Shown here piece after piece: positions 7,497 through 14,902 of a DNA stretch of 15,176 bases (its first letter is position 1; every line of letters begins with the position of its first letter). The position numbers and the translations under genes were made by a program. The DNA lies in the NCBI GenBank assembly GCA_046728115.1, contig JBKPDW010000261.1, positions 1-15,176 on the forward strand. Direction: 5' to 3'. Under the pieces are notes generated by a model that worked only from the letters and a program-made list of their open reading frames with translations, was not told the DNA's origin and ran no database searches. This DNA comes from CAVSWN01 sp046728115 (GTDB taxonomy: Bacteria > Acidobacteriota > Vicinamibacteria > Vicinamibacterales > CAVVIG01).

Positions 7497-7979
7497 ATGC
7501 GCGTGCTGGCCCGCCTCTCGCTGTGTCTGGCATTTGCGAGCACCGCTTGTGGACCGACCGTAGATCTCACCAAGGGCTTGAAAATCACTATCGTCGACTC
7601 GGGCTGGTTCGACGCGGGCATCGTCAACGGACAGAACAAGCTCGTGCCGATTGTGTCGTTCACCCTCACCAACCTGTCCGACCAGAAACTCGTCGCTCTC
7701 CAAGTCAACGCGGCGTTTCGGCGTGTGAATGAGGACAAGGAATGGGGCACGGCGTTCCTGACCGCCGCCGGCTCGAGCGGTCTGGCGCCAGGCGCCACGA
7801 CCGCAATCCTTACGGCGCGATCGCAGCTCGGCTACACGGGCAGCGATCAATCGCGCCAGGAAATGCTGCAGAATAGCCACTTCGTGGACGCAAACGTTCA
7901 GCTGTCTGCGAAGTACAGCTCGATTCAGTGGGTCCGAATGGGTGTGTATCCGATTGAACGGAAGTTGATCACCAAATAA
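7497..7979 (+). CDS. Small predicted lipoprotein of unknown function
   Basis: This 160-residue protein begins with a lipoprotein signal: Arg-rich start, hydrophobic stretch and an ASTAC lipobox, giving the lipidated cysteine at C18. The mature part (about 25-155) alternates hydrophobic and polar residues in a beta-sandwich-like way (KITIVDSGWFDAG, VPIVSFTLTNLSDQ, LVALQVNAAFRR). That resembles FxLYD-like or other small immunoglobulin-like extracellular domains, but only in general style. No Shine-Dalgarno sequence is seen before the ATG. Instead the start codon begins inside the loop of a small perfect inverted repeat (7488-7493 with 7499-7504). The gene converges with the PEGA-like protein gene. 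Confidence 0.75.
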   Translation: MRVLARLSLCLAFASTACGPTVDLTKGLKITIVDSGWFDAGIVNGQNKLVPIVSFTLTNLSDQKLVALQVNAAFRRVNEDKEWGTAFLTAAGSSGLAPGATTAILTARSQLGYTGSDQSRQEMLQNSHFVDANVQLSAKYSSIQWVRMGVYPIERKLITK

Positions 7980-7990
7980 CGATCTGGCTC

Positions 7991-8040
7991 GTGGCTGATG
8001 GCAAAGATCCTGGTAATCCGACCCTTCAGCCAGCAGCCAT
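7991..8040. terminator. Imperfect stem-loop between convergent genes (possible bidirectional terminator or repeat)
   Basis: GTGGCTGATGGC (7991-8002) pairs with GCCAGCAGCCAT (8029-8040) at 10 of 12 positions, around a 26-base loop. An overlapping longer-range pair, AAAGATCC (8003-8010) with GGATCTTT (8046-8053), extends into the end of the convergent gene and is followed by more T. The position between two convergent genes suits a terminator, but the sequence also resembles degenerate GGCTGATGG tandem repeats, so it may be a dispersed element. Confidence 0.4.
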
Positions 8041-8924
8041 CACTGGATCTTTTTGAGCTCCCCCTCGTACGTGGTCGTGTGTTCGGGTGTGATGCGCACG
8101 TCAATCGTCAGCGGCTCGTATCCGGGCGCGCGGATTTCGACGTGGTGTGCACCGGTCTCGAGGTGCAGACGCTGGAAGATGCCGTCGAAATCGTCCACGA
8201 TACCGGCGTAGAAGCCATCGACGAACACCTCGGCCTCGCGCGGCTTGATCTTCAGACGCAGGTTGCCCTCTTCCACGTACGACGACGTGGTCGACTGAGG
8301 AAACGAGGGATAGCCGCCGTACCACGGATCGTAGTACCCGGCGTAATCGTCAATGTAGCCCGCGCCGTACCACCATGGGCTGTAGTACCCGCCGTAGTAC
8401 CCGCCGCGTCCTACGAGGATGCCAAGTCCCGATCCAGGCACAGAACTCCGCGGAACCGCCGTGCCGATCGCCTCGCGTCCGTCGCGCGGTCTCGCGTACT
8501 CGGGCACGCCGCTGGCAGCGCCTTCCGCCGCGCGCGTCAAGCTGCCCGTGCGCCCGCTCGCGCCGCTTGTACTGTTCGTCGCGGCGGCGTTTGATCCGCT
8601 GTTGCTGACTCTCGGCGCGGAGTAACCGCTGGTCGCAGTTGCGCCCGTACGGCTCGGTCCACTCGAGCCGGCGCGGTTTCCAGAGGATGCAACTGCTCCG
8701 GATCCGCCGCTGCTCGAGGAGCTACCGCCCGAAGATCCCGACCCGCCGCTCGACCCTCCGTTGCTGGATCCGCCCCCGCCGGATCCGCCGCTGCTCGAGC
8801 CGGCAGCTGCCGCCGCGGCCGCACCCATGGCCTGAGCCGATGCGGGCGCAGGTGTCGCCAGAAGCCACACGAAACCGATTCCGGCCATTGTCAATAACGA
8901 GCACGCCGGCAGCAATCGCTTCAT
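8040..8924 (-). CDS. Secreted Ser/Gly-rich protein with Tyr/Gly-rich segment and C-terminal PEGA-like domain
   Basis: The start at 8924 is supported by an AGAGAGG site six bases upstream. The frame stays open further upstream, but without a site or plausible sequence. The 294 residues begin with a signal peptide (about 1-31, ending PASAQA). Then come a low-complexity Ser/Gly/Ala region (about 33-140), a Gly/Tyr/Trp-rich stretch (about 172-205, with GGYYGGYY and YYDPWYGGYP) and a PEGA-like domain (about 220-285) with NLRLKIKPREAEVFVDGFYAG, where a short beta hairpin presents the VDG turn, and GAHHVEIRAPGYEPL. PEGA domains occur in cell-surface and envelope proteins, but their role is not well defined. 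Export to the cell surface or periplasm is inferred. The gene is monocistronic, converges with the small lipoprotein gene and diverges from hslV. Confidence 0.85.
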   Translation of the reverse strand: MKRLLPACSLLTMAGIGFVWLLATPAPASAQAMGAAAAAAAGSSSGGSGGGGSSNGGSSGGSGSSGGSSSSSGGSGAVASSGNRAGSSGPSRTGATATSGYSAPRVSNSGSNAAATNSTSGASGRTGSLTRAAEGAASGVPEYARPRDGREAIGTAVPRSSVPGSGLGILVGRGGYYGGYYSPWWYGAGYIDDYAGYYDPWYGGYPSFPQSTTSSYVEEGNLRLKIKPREAEVFVDGFYAGIVDDFDGIFQRLHLETGAHHVEIRAPGYEPLTIDVRITPEHTTTYEGELKKIQ

Positions 8925-9079
8925 GGTCAACCTCTCTGTAGCCCGGACAGCAACCCGGTTGCCACCCCGGGTATGCGATCTCCAGTCAGTATCGACCCAA
9001 ATCCCGCGTTTTGCACGAACTATTCGCAATCAAGTGTCTCCGTCTGGTTGCACACAGTCCCGTTTTCTTGACACCATAG

Positions 9080-9093
9080 ACCAACGCGTTGGT
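9080..9093. promoter_or_regulatory. 14-bp perfect palindrome upstream of hslV (operator-like)
   Basis: ACCAACGCGTTGGT is an exact palindrome that begins seven bases after a perfect TTGACA hexamer (9068-9073). It sits where the spacer and -10 of a promoter using that TTGACA would lie. The hexamer at 17-bp spacing (9091-9096) is a poor -10, so promoter function is uncertain. The palindrome could bind a dimeric regulator of hslVU or of the divergent PEGA-like gene. Confidence 0.35.
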
Positions 9094-9097
9094 GCAG

Positions 9098-9169
9098 GGT
9101 GATTTGGCGAATTGGCGAGTCCAGCCGCCCAGTCTCCGAGTCACCAACGCTCGAGTTCGCCAATTGACC
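9098..9169. repeat. Imperfect inverted repeat of the TTGGCGAATTGG family, copy 2
   Basis: The arms 9098-9115 (GGTGATTTGGCGAATTGG) and 9152-9169 (CGAGTTCGCCAATTGACC) are complementary at 14 of 18 positions around a 36-base spacer, the same spacer length as copy 1 at 2005-2070. The right arm ends exactly at the base before the hslV ATG, leaving no Shine-Dalgarno sequence for hslV. Confidence 0.6.
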
Positions 9170-9706
9170 ATGTCCCCTCACCTCCATAGCACGACCATCC
9201 TTGCAGTGCGGCACCGGGATCGGGCAGTGCTGGCTGGTGATGGTCAGGTGACGTTCGGACAGACCGTCGTCAAGCAGAGCGCAAGGAAAATCCGCCGTCT
9301 CTACAACGATAAGGTGCTTGCGGGCTTCGCTGGCTCGGCGGCGGATTCCTTTTCGCTGTTTGCACGCTTCGAGTCGAAGCTGGAACAATATCGCGGCAAC
9401 CTCGAGCGGTCGGCCGTGGAACTCGCCAAGGACTGGCGCACGGATCGCATTCTTCGGCGTCTCGAAGCAATGCTGATTGTGCTGGACAAGGGCTCGACGT
9501 TCTTGCTGTCGGGAAACGGCGATCTCATCGAACCCGACGATGGGCTGGTCGCAATCGGCTCAGGCGGCCCGTTTGCGCTCGCGGCAGCCAAGGCACTGGC
9601 CCACAACACGGATCTCGACGCGCGCGCGATCGCCGAGAAGGCCATGGCAATCGCCGCTGAGATCTGCATCTACACCAACGGCCGCGTCGTGGTCGAAGAG
9701 CTGTAA
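9170..9706 (+). CDS. hslV: ATP-dependent protease proteolytic subunit HslV (ClpQ)
   Basis: HslV is the threonine-type peptidase core of the HslVU (ClpQY) cytoplasmic protease, forming a double hexameric ring opened by HslU. The 178-residue product has the family pattern throughout: STTILAVRH, AGDGQVTFGQ (22-31), YNDKVLAGFAGSAADSF (45-61), LAKDWRTDRILRRLEAML (86-102) and EPDDGLVAIGSGG (121-133). By alignment from memory with E. coli HslV, the catalytic Thr1 corresponds to T8, and K33 to K40. Six residues (SPHLHS) therefore separate Met1 from the expected N-terminal nucleophile, so either a propeptide is removed or the mature N-terminus differs. An open frame extends upstream to 9089 but is repeat sequence. 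The ATG at 9170 has no ribosome site and follows an inverted repeat. hslU begins one base after the stop. Confidence 0.95.
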   Translation: MSPHLHSTTILAVRHRDRAVLAGDGQVTFGQTVVKQSARKIRRLYNDKVLAGFAGSAADSFSLFARFESKLEQYRGNLERSAVELAKDWRTDRILRRLEAMLIVLDKGSTFLLSGNGDLIEPDDGLVAIGSGGPFALAAAKALAHNTDLDARAIAEKAMAIAAEICIYTNGRVVVEEL

Positions 9707-9707
9707 C

Positions 9708-11083
<1,376 letters not shown>

Positions 11084-11087
<4 letters not shown>

Positions 11088-12379
11088 GGACACGACGTAC
11101 AACGCAGAGCGCGCAGAGATCGCAAAGCAAAAGGCTCTCTGCGGTCTTGTTGTTCTCTGCGTTGATCGTCGTGAGCGCCTGCGGCAAGAAAGGTCCCCCC
11201 CTGCCGCCCCTGTTGAAAGTACCCGTGGCGCCGACGGAACTCGTCGCCGACCGGCACGGAAACGTCGTCGACATTCAGCTTCGGGTGCCGACGGCAAACA
11301 CCGATGGCACGAAGCCTGCCAATATAGAACGTGTGGATGTCTATGGCTTCACCGGCCCGGAGGTGCTGGATAACGACCAGGTGCTCAAGTTCGCGACCAA
11401 GGTTGGCAGCGTGCCGGTCAAAGCGCCCGCGGATCCGAATCAGACAATTGACGAGGACGAGGCCGAAGACCCTGAGCTCACGGGATCAGGTCTGGATCAG
11501 GGCGCGTACGCGCATCTCACCGAGCACGTGACGCCCCAGATCGAAACGCCAGTGGTGGTGCCACGACACGACAGAGCTCCAAAAGGGTCCGGCGAAAACG
11601 CCGATGGGCCGCTTGCTCCCACAATACTGTCCGTGCCGTCGCGCACGTATCTGGGCGTGGGCGTGTCGACCAAGGGGAAGCCTGGCCGGTTCTCGGAGCG
11701 CGTTCGGATCGCGCTCATCGAGCCGCCACCTGCGCTCGAGCCGCCGAAGATCGGATACGACGAGAAGACGATTACACTCGAGTGGACTCCGCTGCCGAGC
11801 GTTGTTGCCGGCGCTCCGATGCTCCCGGCTCGTGGCGGCGTTCTGCCGTCGACTCCGATCGGCATGATGATTCCAGAGATCACGTACCACGTGTACGAAG
11901 TCGCTGAAGGATCGGACGGAACGCCTTCGAAGTTGATGCGACTGACGGCGACGCCGGTCAGCGAGCCGCGATTTCAGGACCCGCGGATCGAGTGGGGTGA
12001 ACGGCGGTGCTATGCGGTGCGCGCGCTCGTCATCGTCGATGGTGCGGGCCTGGAAGGCGAAGAATCGCCGCCGCAATGCGTCACGCCGACCGACACGTTT
12101 CCGCCCGTCGCGCCAGTTGGCGTACAGGCCATACCGAGCGATGGCGCCATCAGCCTCATCTGGGATGCAAACACCGACAAGGACATTGGCGGATACTACG
12201 TGCTCCGCGGGTTGGCCCCAGGTGACACGCTCGAAAGATTGACGCCCGAACCGATCCCGCAGACGTCCTTTCAGGATCGCGTGAAGCCTGGCGTCCGCTT
12301 TGTCTACGCCGTACAGGCCGTTGATACGGCGGGGAACGTGAGTCCCATGTCTGCCAAGATCCAGGAAACGGCGCGATGA
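11084..12379 (+). CDS. Predicted lipoprotein with fibronectin type III-like domains
   Basis: The GTG at 11084 overlaps the hslU stop by four bases and is the only sensible start, because later codons are inside the signal peptide. The 431-residue product has an unusually long Arg/Gln/Ser-rich start (1-17), a hydrophobic stretch (18-31) and a VVSAC lipobox with lipidated C33, followed by GKKGPPLPP. CGKKGP is a recurrent start of mature bacterial lipoproteins. Three beta-rich segments follow: about 45-115, about 215-335 (KTITLEWTPL, ITYHVYEV, RCYAVRALV) and a clear fibronectin type III repeat at about 341-430 (APVGVQAIPSDGAISLIWD, IGGYYVLRG, FVYAVQAVDTAGNVSP). An acidic linker lies at 120-140. 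Export and membrane anchoring are inferred; the ligand is unknown. Most of the signal peptide is encoded by a CGCAGAG-type repeat. Confidence 0.87.
11101..11163. repeat. CGCAGAG-type inverted repeat inside a coding sequence
   Basis: AACGCAGAG (11101-11109) is an exact reverse complement of CTCTGCGTT (11155-11163), and CGCAGAG (11112-11118) of CTCTGCG (11137-11143). Repeats of this type occur between genes in many environmental bacteria (recalled, not checked). Here the element covers codons 6-27 of the lipoprotein gene and is read through in frame. The mRNA could form a hairpin just after the start codon. Confidence 0.65.
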
Positions 12380-12526
12380 ATCACAGAGCGCCCGGCTCGA
12401 CCCGGAGGCCGCAGCGCCGGACGAGATACCGGGACGTACGTTTTCACGAGATCGGTGGTCTAATTTCGCGGGGTTCTTTGTGGAGAATCCTGTCCTCAGT
12501 CGTCAAACATCAGCAGGAGTAATTCA
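12380..12526. other. Intergenic stretch before the transaldolase gene
   Basis: This 147-base gap holds no open frame I would call a gene and no clear terminator or promoter. It contains GC-rich CCGG/GCGC words and a TCTAAT-like word (12459-12464) without a well-placed -35. The only confident signal is AGGAG at 12515-12519, the ribosome site of the next gene. Confidence 0.5.
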
Positions 12527-13180
12527 ATGAAGCTATTTGTCGATACCGGCAGCATCAAAGACATCGAGACGATCGCCGCGCTCGGCATCCTCGACGGCGT
12601 GACGACCAACCCGTCGCTCCTCGCCAAAGAGCCCGGCGACTTCCGTCAGAATCTCAAGAAGATCTGCGACATCGTCAAGGGCCCGGTGAGCGGCGAAGTG
12701 ACGGCGACCGATTTCGCCGGCATGCTGCAACAGGGCCACGACATCGCGAAAATCGACCCGCACATGGTGGTCAAGGTGCCGCTGACGCGCGACGGGATCC
12801 GCGCCTGCAAGGCGCTCTCGGGCGAAGGCATTCACGTGAACGTCACGCTCTGCTTTTCGCCGGCACAGGCGCTGCTCGCGGCCAAAGCCGGGGCCAGCTA
12901 TGTCAGCCCGTTCGTCGGCCGCCTGGATGATATCGCCACTAACGGCATGGAACTGATCGGTGAAATCGTGGAGATCTACGACAACTACGAATTCCCGACC
13001 GAAGTGCTCGTCGCCAGCTGCCGGCATCCGATCCACGTCGTCGAGGCCGCGCGCATGGGCGCCGACATCGCCACATGCCCGCCCGCGGTGATCGACCAGA
13101 TGTTCAATCACCCGTTGACCAACATCGGACTCGAAAAGTTCCTGAAGGATTGGGAGAAGGCACAAGTGGTTCGCGCATGA
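12527..13180 (+). CDS. tal: TalC-type transaldolase (transaldolase / fructose-6-phosphate aldolase family)
   Basis: This 217-residue single-domain (beta/alpha)8 enzyme belongs to the small transaldolase/FSA family, which forms a Schiff base with the sugar phosphate. The catalytic lysine is K83 in VVKVPLT. TTNPSLLAK (26-34), the NVTLCFSPAQA motif (105-115) and SYVSPFVGRLDD (124-135) are all present. At the positions that separate the two activities in E. coli FsaA (Q59, Y131), this protein has E57 and F129, the transaldolase combination, so the predicted reaction is transfer of dihydroxyacetone between sugar phosphates in the non-oxidative pentose phosphate pathway rather than aldol cleavage of fructose 6-phosphate. 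The start is fixed by AGGAG seven bases upstream. The stop overlaps the carboxylase start (ATGA), so the two are coupled. Confidence 0.92.
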   Translation: MKLFVDTGSIKDIETIAALGILDGVTTNPSLLAKEPGDFRQNLKKICDIVKGPVSGEVTATDFAGMLQQGHDIAKIDPHMVVKVPLTRDGIRACKALSGEGIHVNVTLCFSPAQALLAAKAGASYVSPFVGRLDDIATNGMELIGEIVEIYDNYEFPTEVLVASCRHPIHVVEAARMGADIATCPPAVIDQMFNHPLTNIGLEKFLKDWEKAQVVRA

Positions 13181-14766
13181 GTGTGCCTGGTCCAGAGTCC
13201 TCGACGCCGTCCTTTGCCGCTCGAATGAATGCCTACGACAAGCTCCCCGACCTGGAGCGCCGAGCCGAGCTGGGCGGCGGCACGGATCGCCTCGAGCGAC
13301 AGCATGCGGCGGGCAAGCTCACGGCTCGCGAGCGGATCGAGCTGCTTTTCGATCCCGGTACGTTCGAGGAAATCGACAAGCTGGTCATGCACCGGTGTCG
13401 CGACTTCGGGATGGAGCAGCAGATCATCCCGGGTGACGGGGTCGTTGCCGGTCATGGCCTCATTGCCGGGCGGCAGGTCTGCGCGTTCGCGCAAGATTTC
13501 ACGGTGTTCGGCGGTTCGCTGTCGGAGACCAACGCCGCAAAGATCGTGAAGATCATGGATCTGGCGATGAAGCTGGGAGTGCCCATCGTCGGATTGAACG
13601 ATTCAGGCGGTGCGCGCATTCAGGAAGGCGTGTTGTCGCTCGGCGGGTACGCCGACATCTTTCTCCGCAACACACTGGCATCGGGTGTCGTGCCGCAGAT
13701 CTCCGCGATCCTGGGTCCGTGCGCCGGCGGTGCGGTCTACTCGCCGGCCATCACCGATTTCATCGTGATGGTGAAGAACACGAGCTACATGTTCGTGACC
13801 GGCCCGGAGGTCATCAAAACTGTCACGCACGAAGACGTCACGAAAGACGAACTTGGCGGCGCGATGACGCACAATGCGACGAGCGGCGTCGCTCACTTCG
13901 CCGTCGATGACGACAGCGAATGCCTGGCGCTCGTGCGCGAACTACTGGCCTACCTGCCAGGCAACAATCTGGACGATGCGCCGCGGTTGACGACGAGCGA
14001 TTCGCCGCACCGGGAGGACGCCGCGCTCGACGACATCATCCCGGTCTCGCCGAACCAGCCGTACGACATGCTGGATGTGATCCACGCAGTCGTGGACGAA
14101 GGCCGTTTCCTCGAGGTACACGAGCATTACGCCCGCAATCTGATCGTCGGGTTCGCGCGCTTCGACGGACGGTCGACAGGCATCGTCGCGAATCAGCCGG
14201 CGGTCCTGGCCGGCACGCTCGACATCGACGCGTCGGTCAAGGGCGCGCGTTTCGTGCGCTTTTGCGACGCGTTCAACATTCCCCTCGTCACCTTCGAGGA
14301 CGTGCCGGGATTTCTACCCGGGACCGTGCAGGAGTACGGCGGAATCATCAGGCACGGCGCCAAGCTGTTGTACGCCTTTGCTGAAGCGACGGTGCCGAAG
14401 GTGACAGTCATCACGCGAAAGGCGTACGGCGGCGCGTACTGCGTCATGTCGAGCAAGCACATCCGGACCGATTTCAACTACGTCTGGCCGACCGCCGAGA
14501 TCGCGGTGATGGGTCCGGAAGGCGCAGTCAACATCCTGTACAAGCGCGAACTCGATGCGGCGAGCGATCCCGCCCGAGTGCGGGCCGAGAAAGTTGCTGA
14601 GTTCCGGGAAAAGTTCGCCAACCCGTACATCGCGGCGTCGCGCGGCTTCGTCGACGAAGTCATCCGGCCTCGTGAAACGCGGCGAAAATTGATCACCGCA
14701 CTCAAGAACCTCGAAACCAAGCGCGACAAGAATCCTCCTAAGAAACACGGAAATATTCCGTTGTGA
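13177..14766 (+). CDS. pccB: Acyl-CoA carboxylase carboxyltransferase (beta) subunit, propionyl-CoA carboxylase type
   Basis: This 529-residue protein has the size and full length of biotin-dependent carboxyltransferase beta subunits, which move CO2 from biotin to an acyl-CoA. The N half has ARERIELLFDPGTFEE (50-65), FTVFGGSLSE (108-117), NDSGGARIQEGV (141-152) and the GPCAGGAVYSPAITDF oxyanion region (180-195). The C half has DVPGFLPGTVQEYGGIIRHGAKLLYA (375-400), KAYGGAYCVMSSK (415-427), PTAEIAVMGPEGAVNI (438-453) and the KKHGNIPL end typical of PccB-like proteins. The ATG at 13177 overlaps the transaldolase stop; an internal ATG at 13225 (M17) is an alternative. No biotin carboxylase or biotin carrier gene is in the window, so the alpha subunit must lie elsewhere. 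Position 422 is Cys where PCC enzymes usually carry Asp, so propionyl-CoA specificity is likely but not certain. Confidence 0.93.
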   Translation: MSVPGPESSTPSFAARMNAYDKLPDLERRAELGGGTDRLERQHAAGKLTARERIELLFDPGTFEEIDKLVMHRCRDFGMEQQIIPGDGVVAGHGLIAGRQVCAFAQDFTVFGGSLSETNAAKIVKIMDLAMKLGVPIVGLNDSGGARIQEGVLSLGGYADIFLRNTLASGVVPQISAILGPCAGGAVYSPAITDFIVMVKNTSYMFVTGPEVIKTVTHEDVTKDELGGAMTHNATSGVAHFAVDDDSECLALVRELLAYLPGNNLDDAPRLTTSDSPHREDAALDDIIPVSPNQPYDMLDVIHAVVDEGRFLEVHEHYARNLIVGFARFDGRSTGIVANQPAVLAGTLDIDASVKGARFVRFCDAFNIPLVTFEDVPGFLPGTVQEYGGIIRHGAKLLYAFAEATVPKVTVITRKAYGGAYCVMSSKHIRTDFNYVWPTAEIAVMGPEGAVNILYKRELDAASDPARVRAEKVAEFREKFANPYIAASRGFVDEVIRPRETRRKLITALKNLETKRDKNPPKKHGNIPL

Positions 14767-14780
14767 TTCCGTAAAAACGT

Positions 14781-14796
14781 GCGCCGCCCGCGGCGC
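14781..14796 (+). terminator. GC hairpin after the carboxylase gene
   Basis: GCGCCG (14781-14786) pairs with CGGCGC (14791-14796) around a CCCG loop, 15 bases after the carboxylase stop. The following sequence reaches AAAATTTT after a short GC/CT stretch, not an immediate T-tract, so it is a weak intrinsic terminator candidate. CAAAATTTTG (14803-14812) is a second small palindrome. Confidence 0.4.
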
Positions 14797-14890
14797 GCTC
14801 TCCAAAATTTTGAGCACGCCTGAAAAGAGTACGACTCGACATCGCGATCGATCAGTCGCAGTGTGCATCCGGTGGCTATCATCGACCGTT

Positions 14891-14896
14891 GGAGGG
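14891..14896 (+). promoter_or_regulatory. Ribosome binding site of the TonB-dependent receptor-like gene
   Basis: GGAGGG lies six bases before the second of two tandem ATG codons (14900 and 14903) and three before the first. The spacing favours 14903. Either choice gives the same signal peptide apart from one methionine. Confidence 0.7.
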
Positions 14897-14902
14897 TAGA
14901 TG

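Noticed and set aside
8500..8830. Ser/Gly-rich stretch as a frameshifted or non-coding region
   Set aside because: The frame is continuous from a supported start and signal peptide to a C-terminal PEGA-like domain, so it is a genuine low-complexity segment.
8925..9029. 35-residue upstream extension of the PEGA-like protein
   Set aside because: It would bury the signal peptide; a good AGAGAGG site supports 8924.
9089..9169. 27-residue upstream extension of HslV
   Set aside because: The extension is encoded by the inverted repeat and palindrome and does not resemble any HslV N-terminus.
13075..13176. 34-residue upstream extension of the carboxylase subunit
   Set aside because: It lies inside the transaldolase gene in another frame, and family members begin near the chosen ATG.
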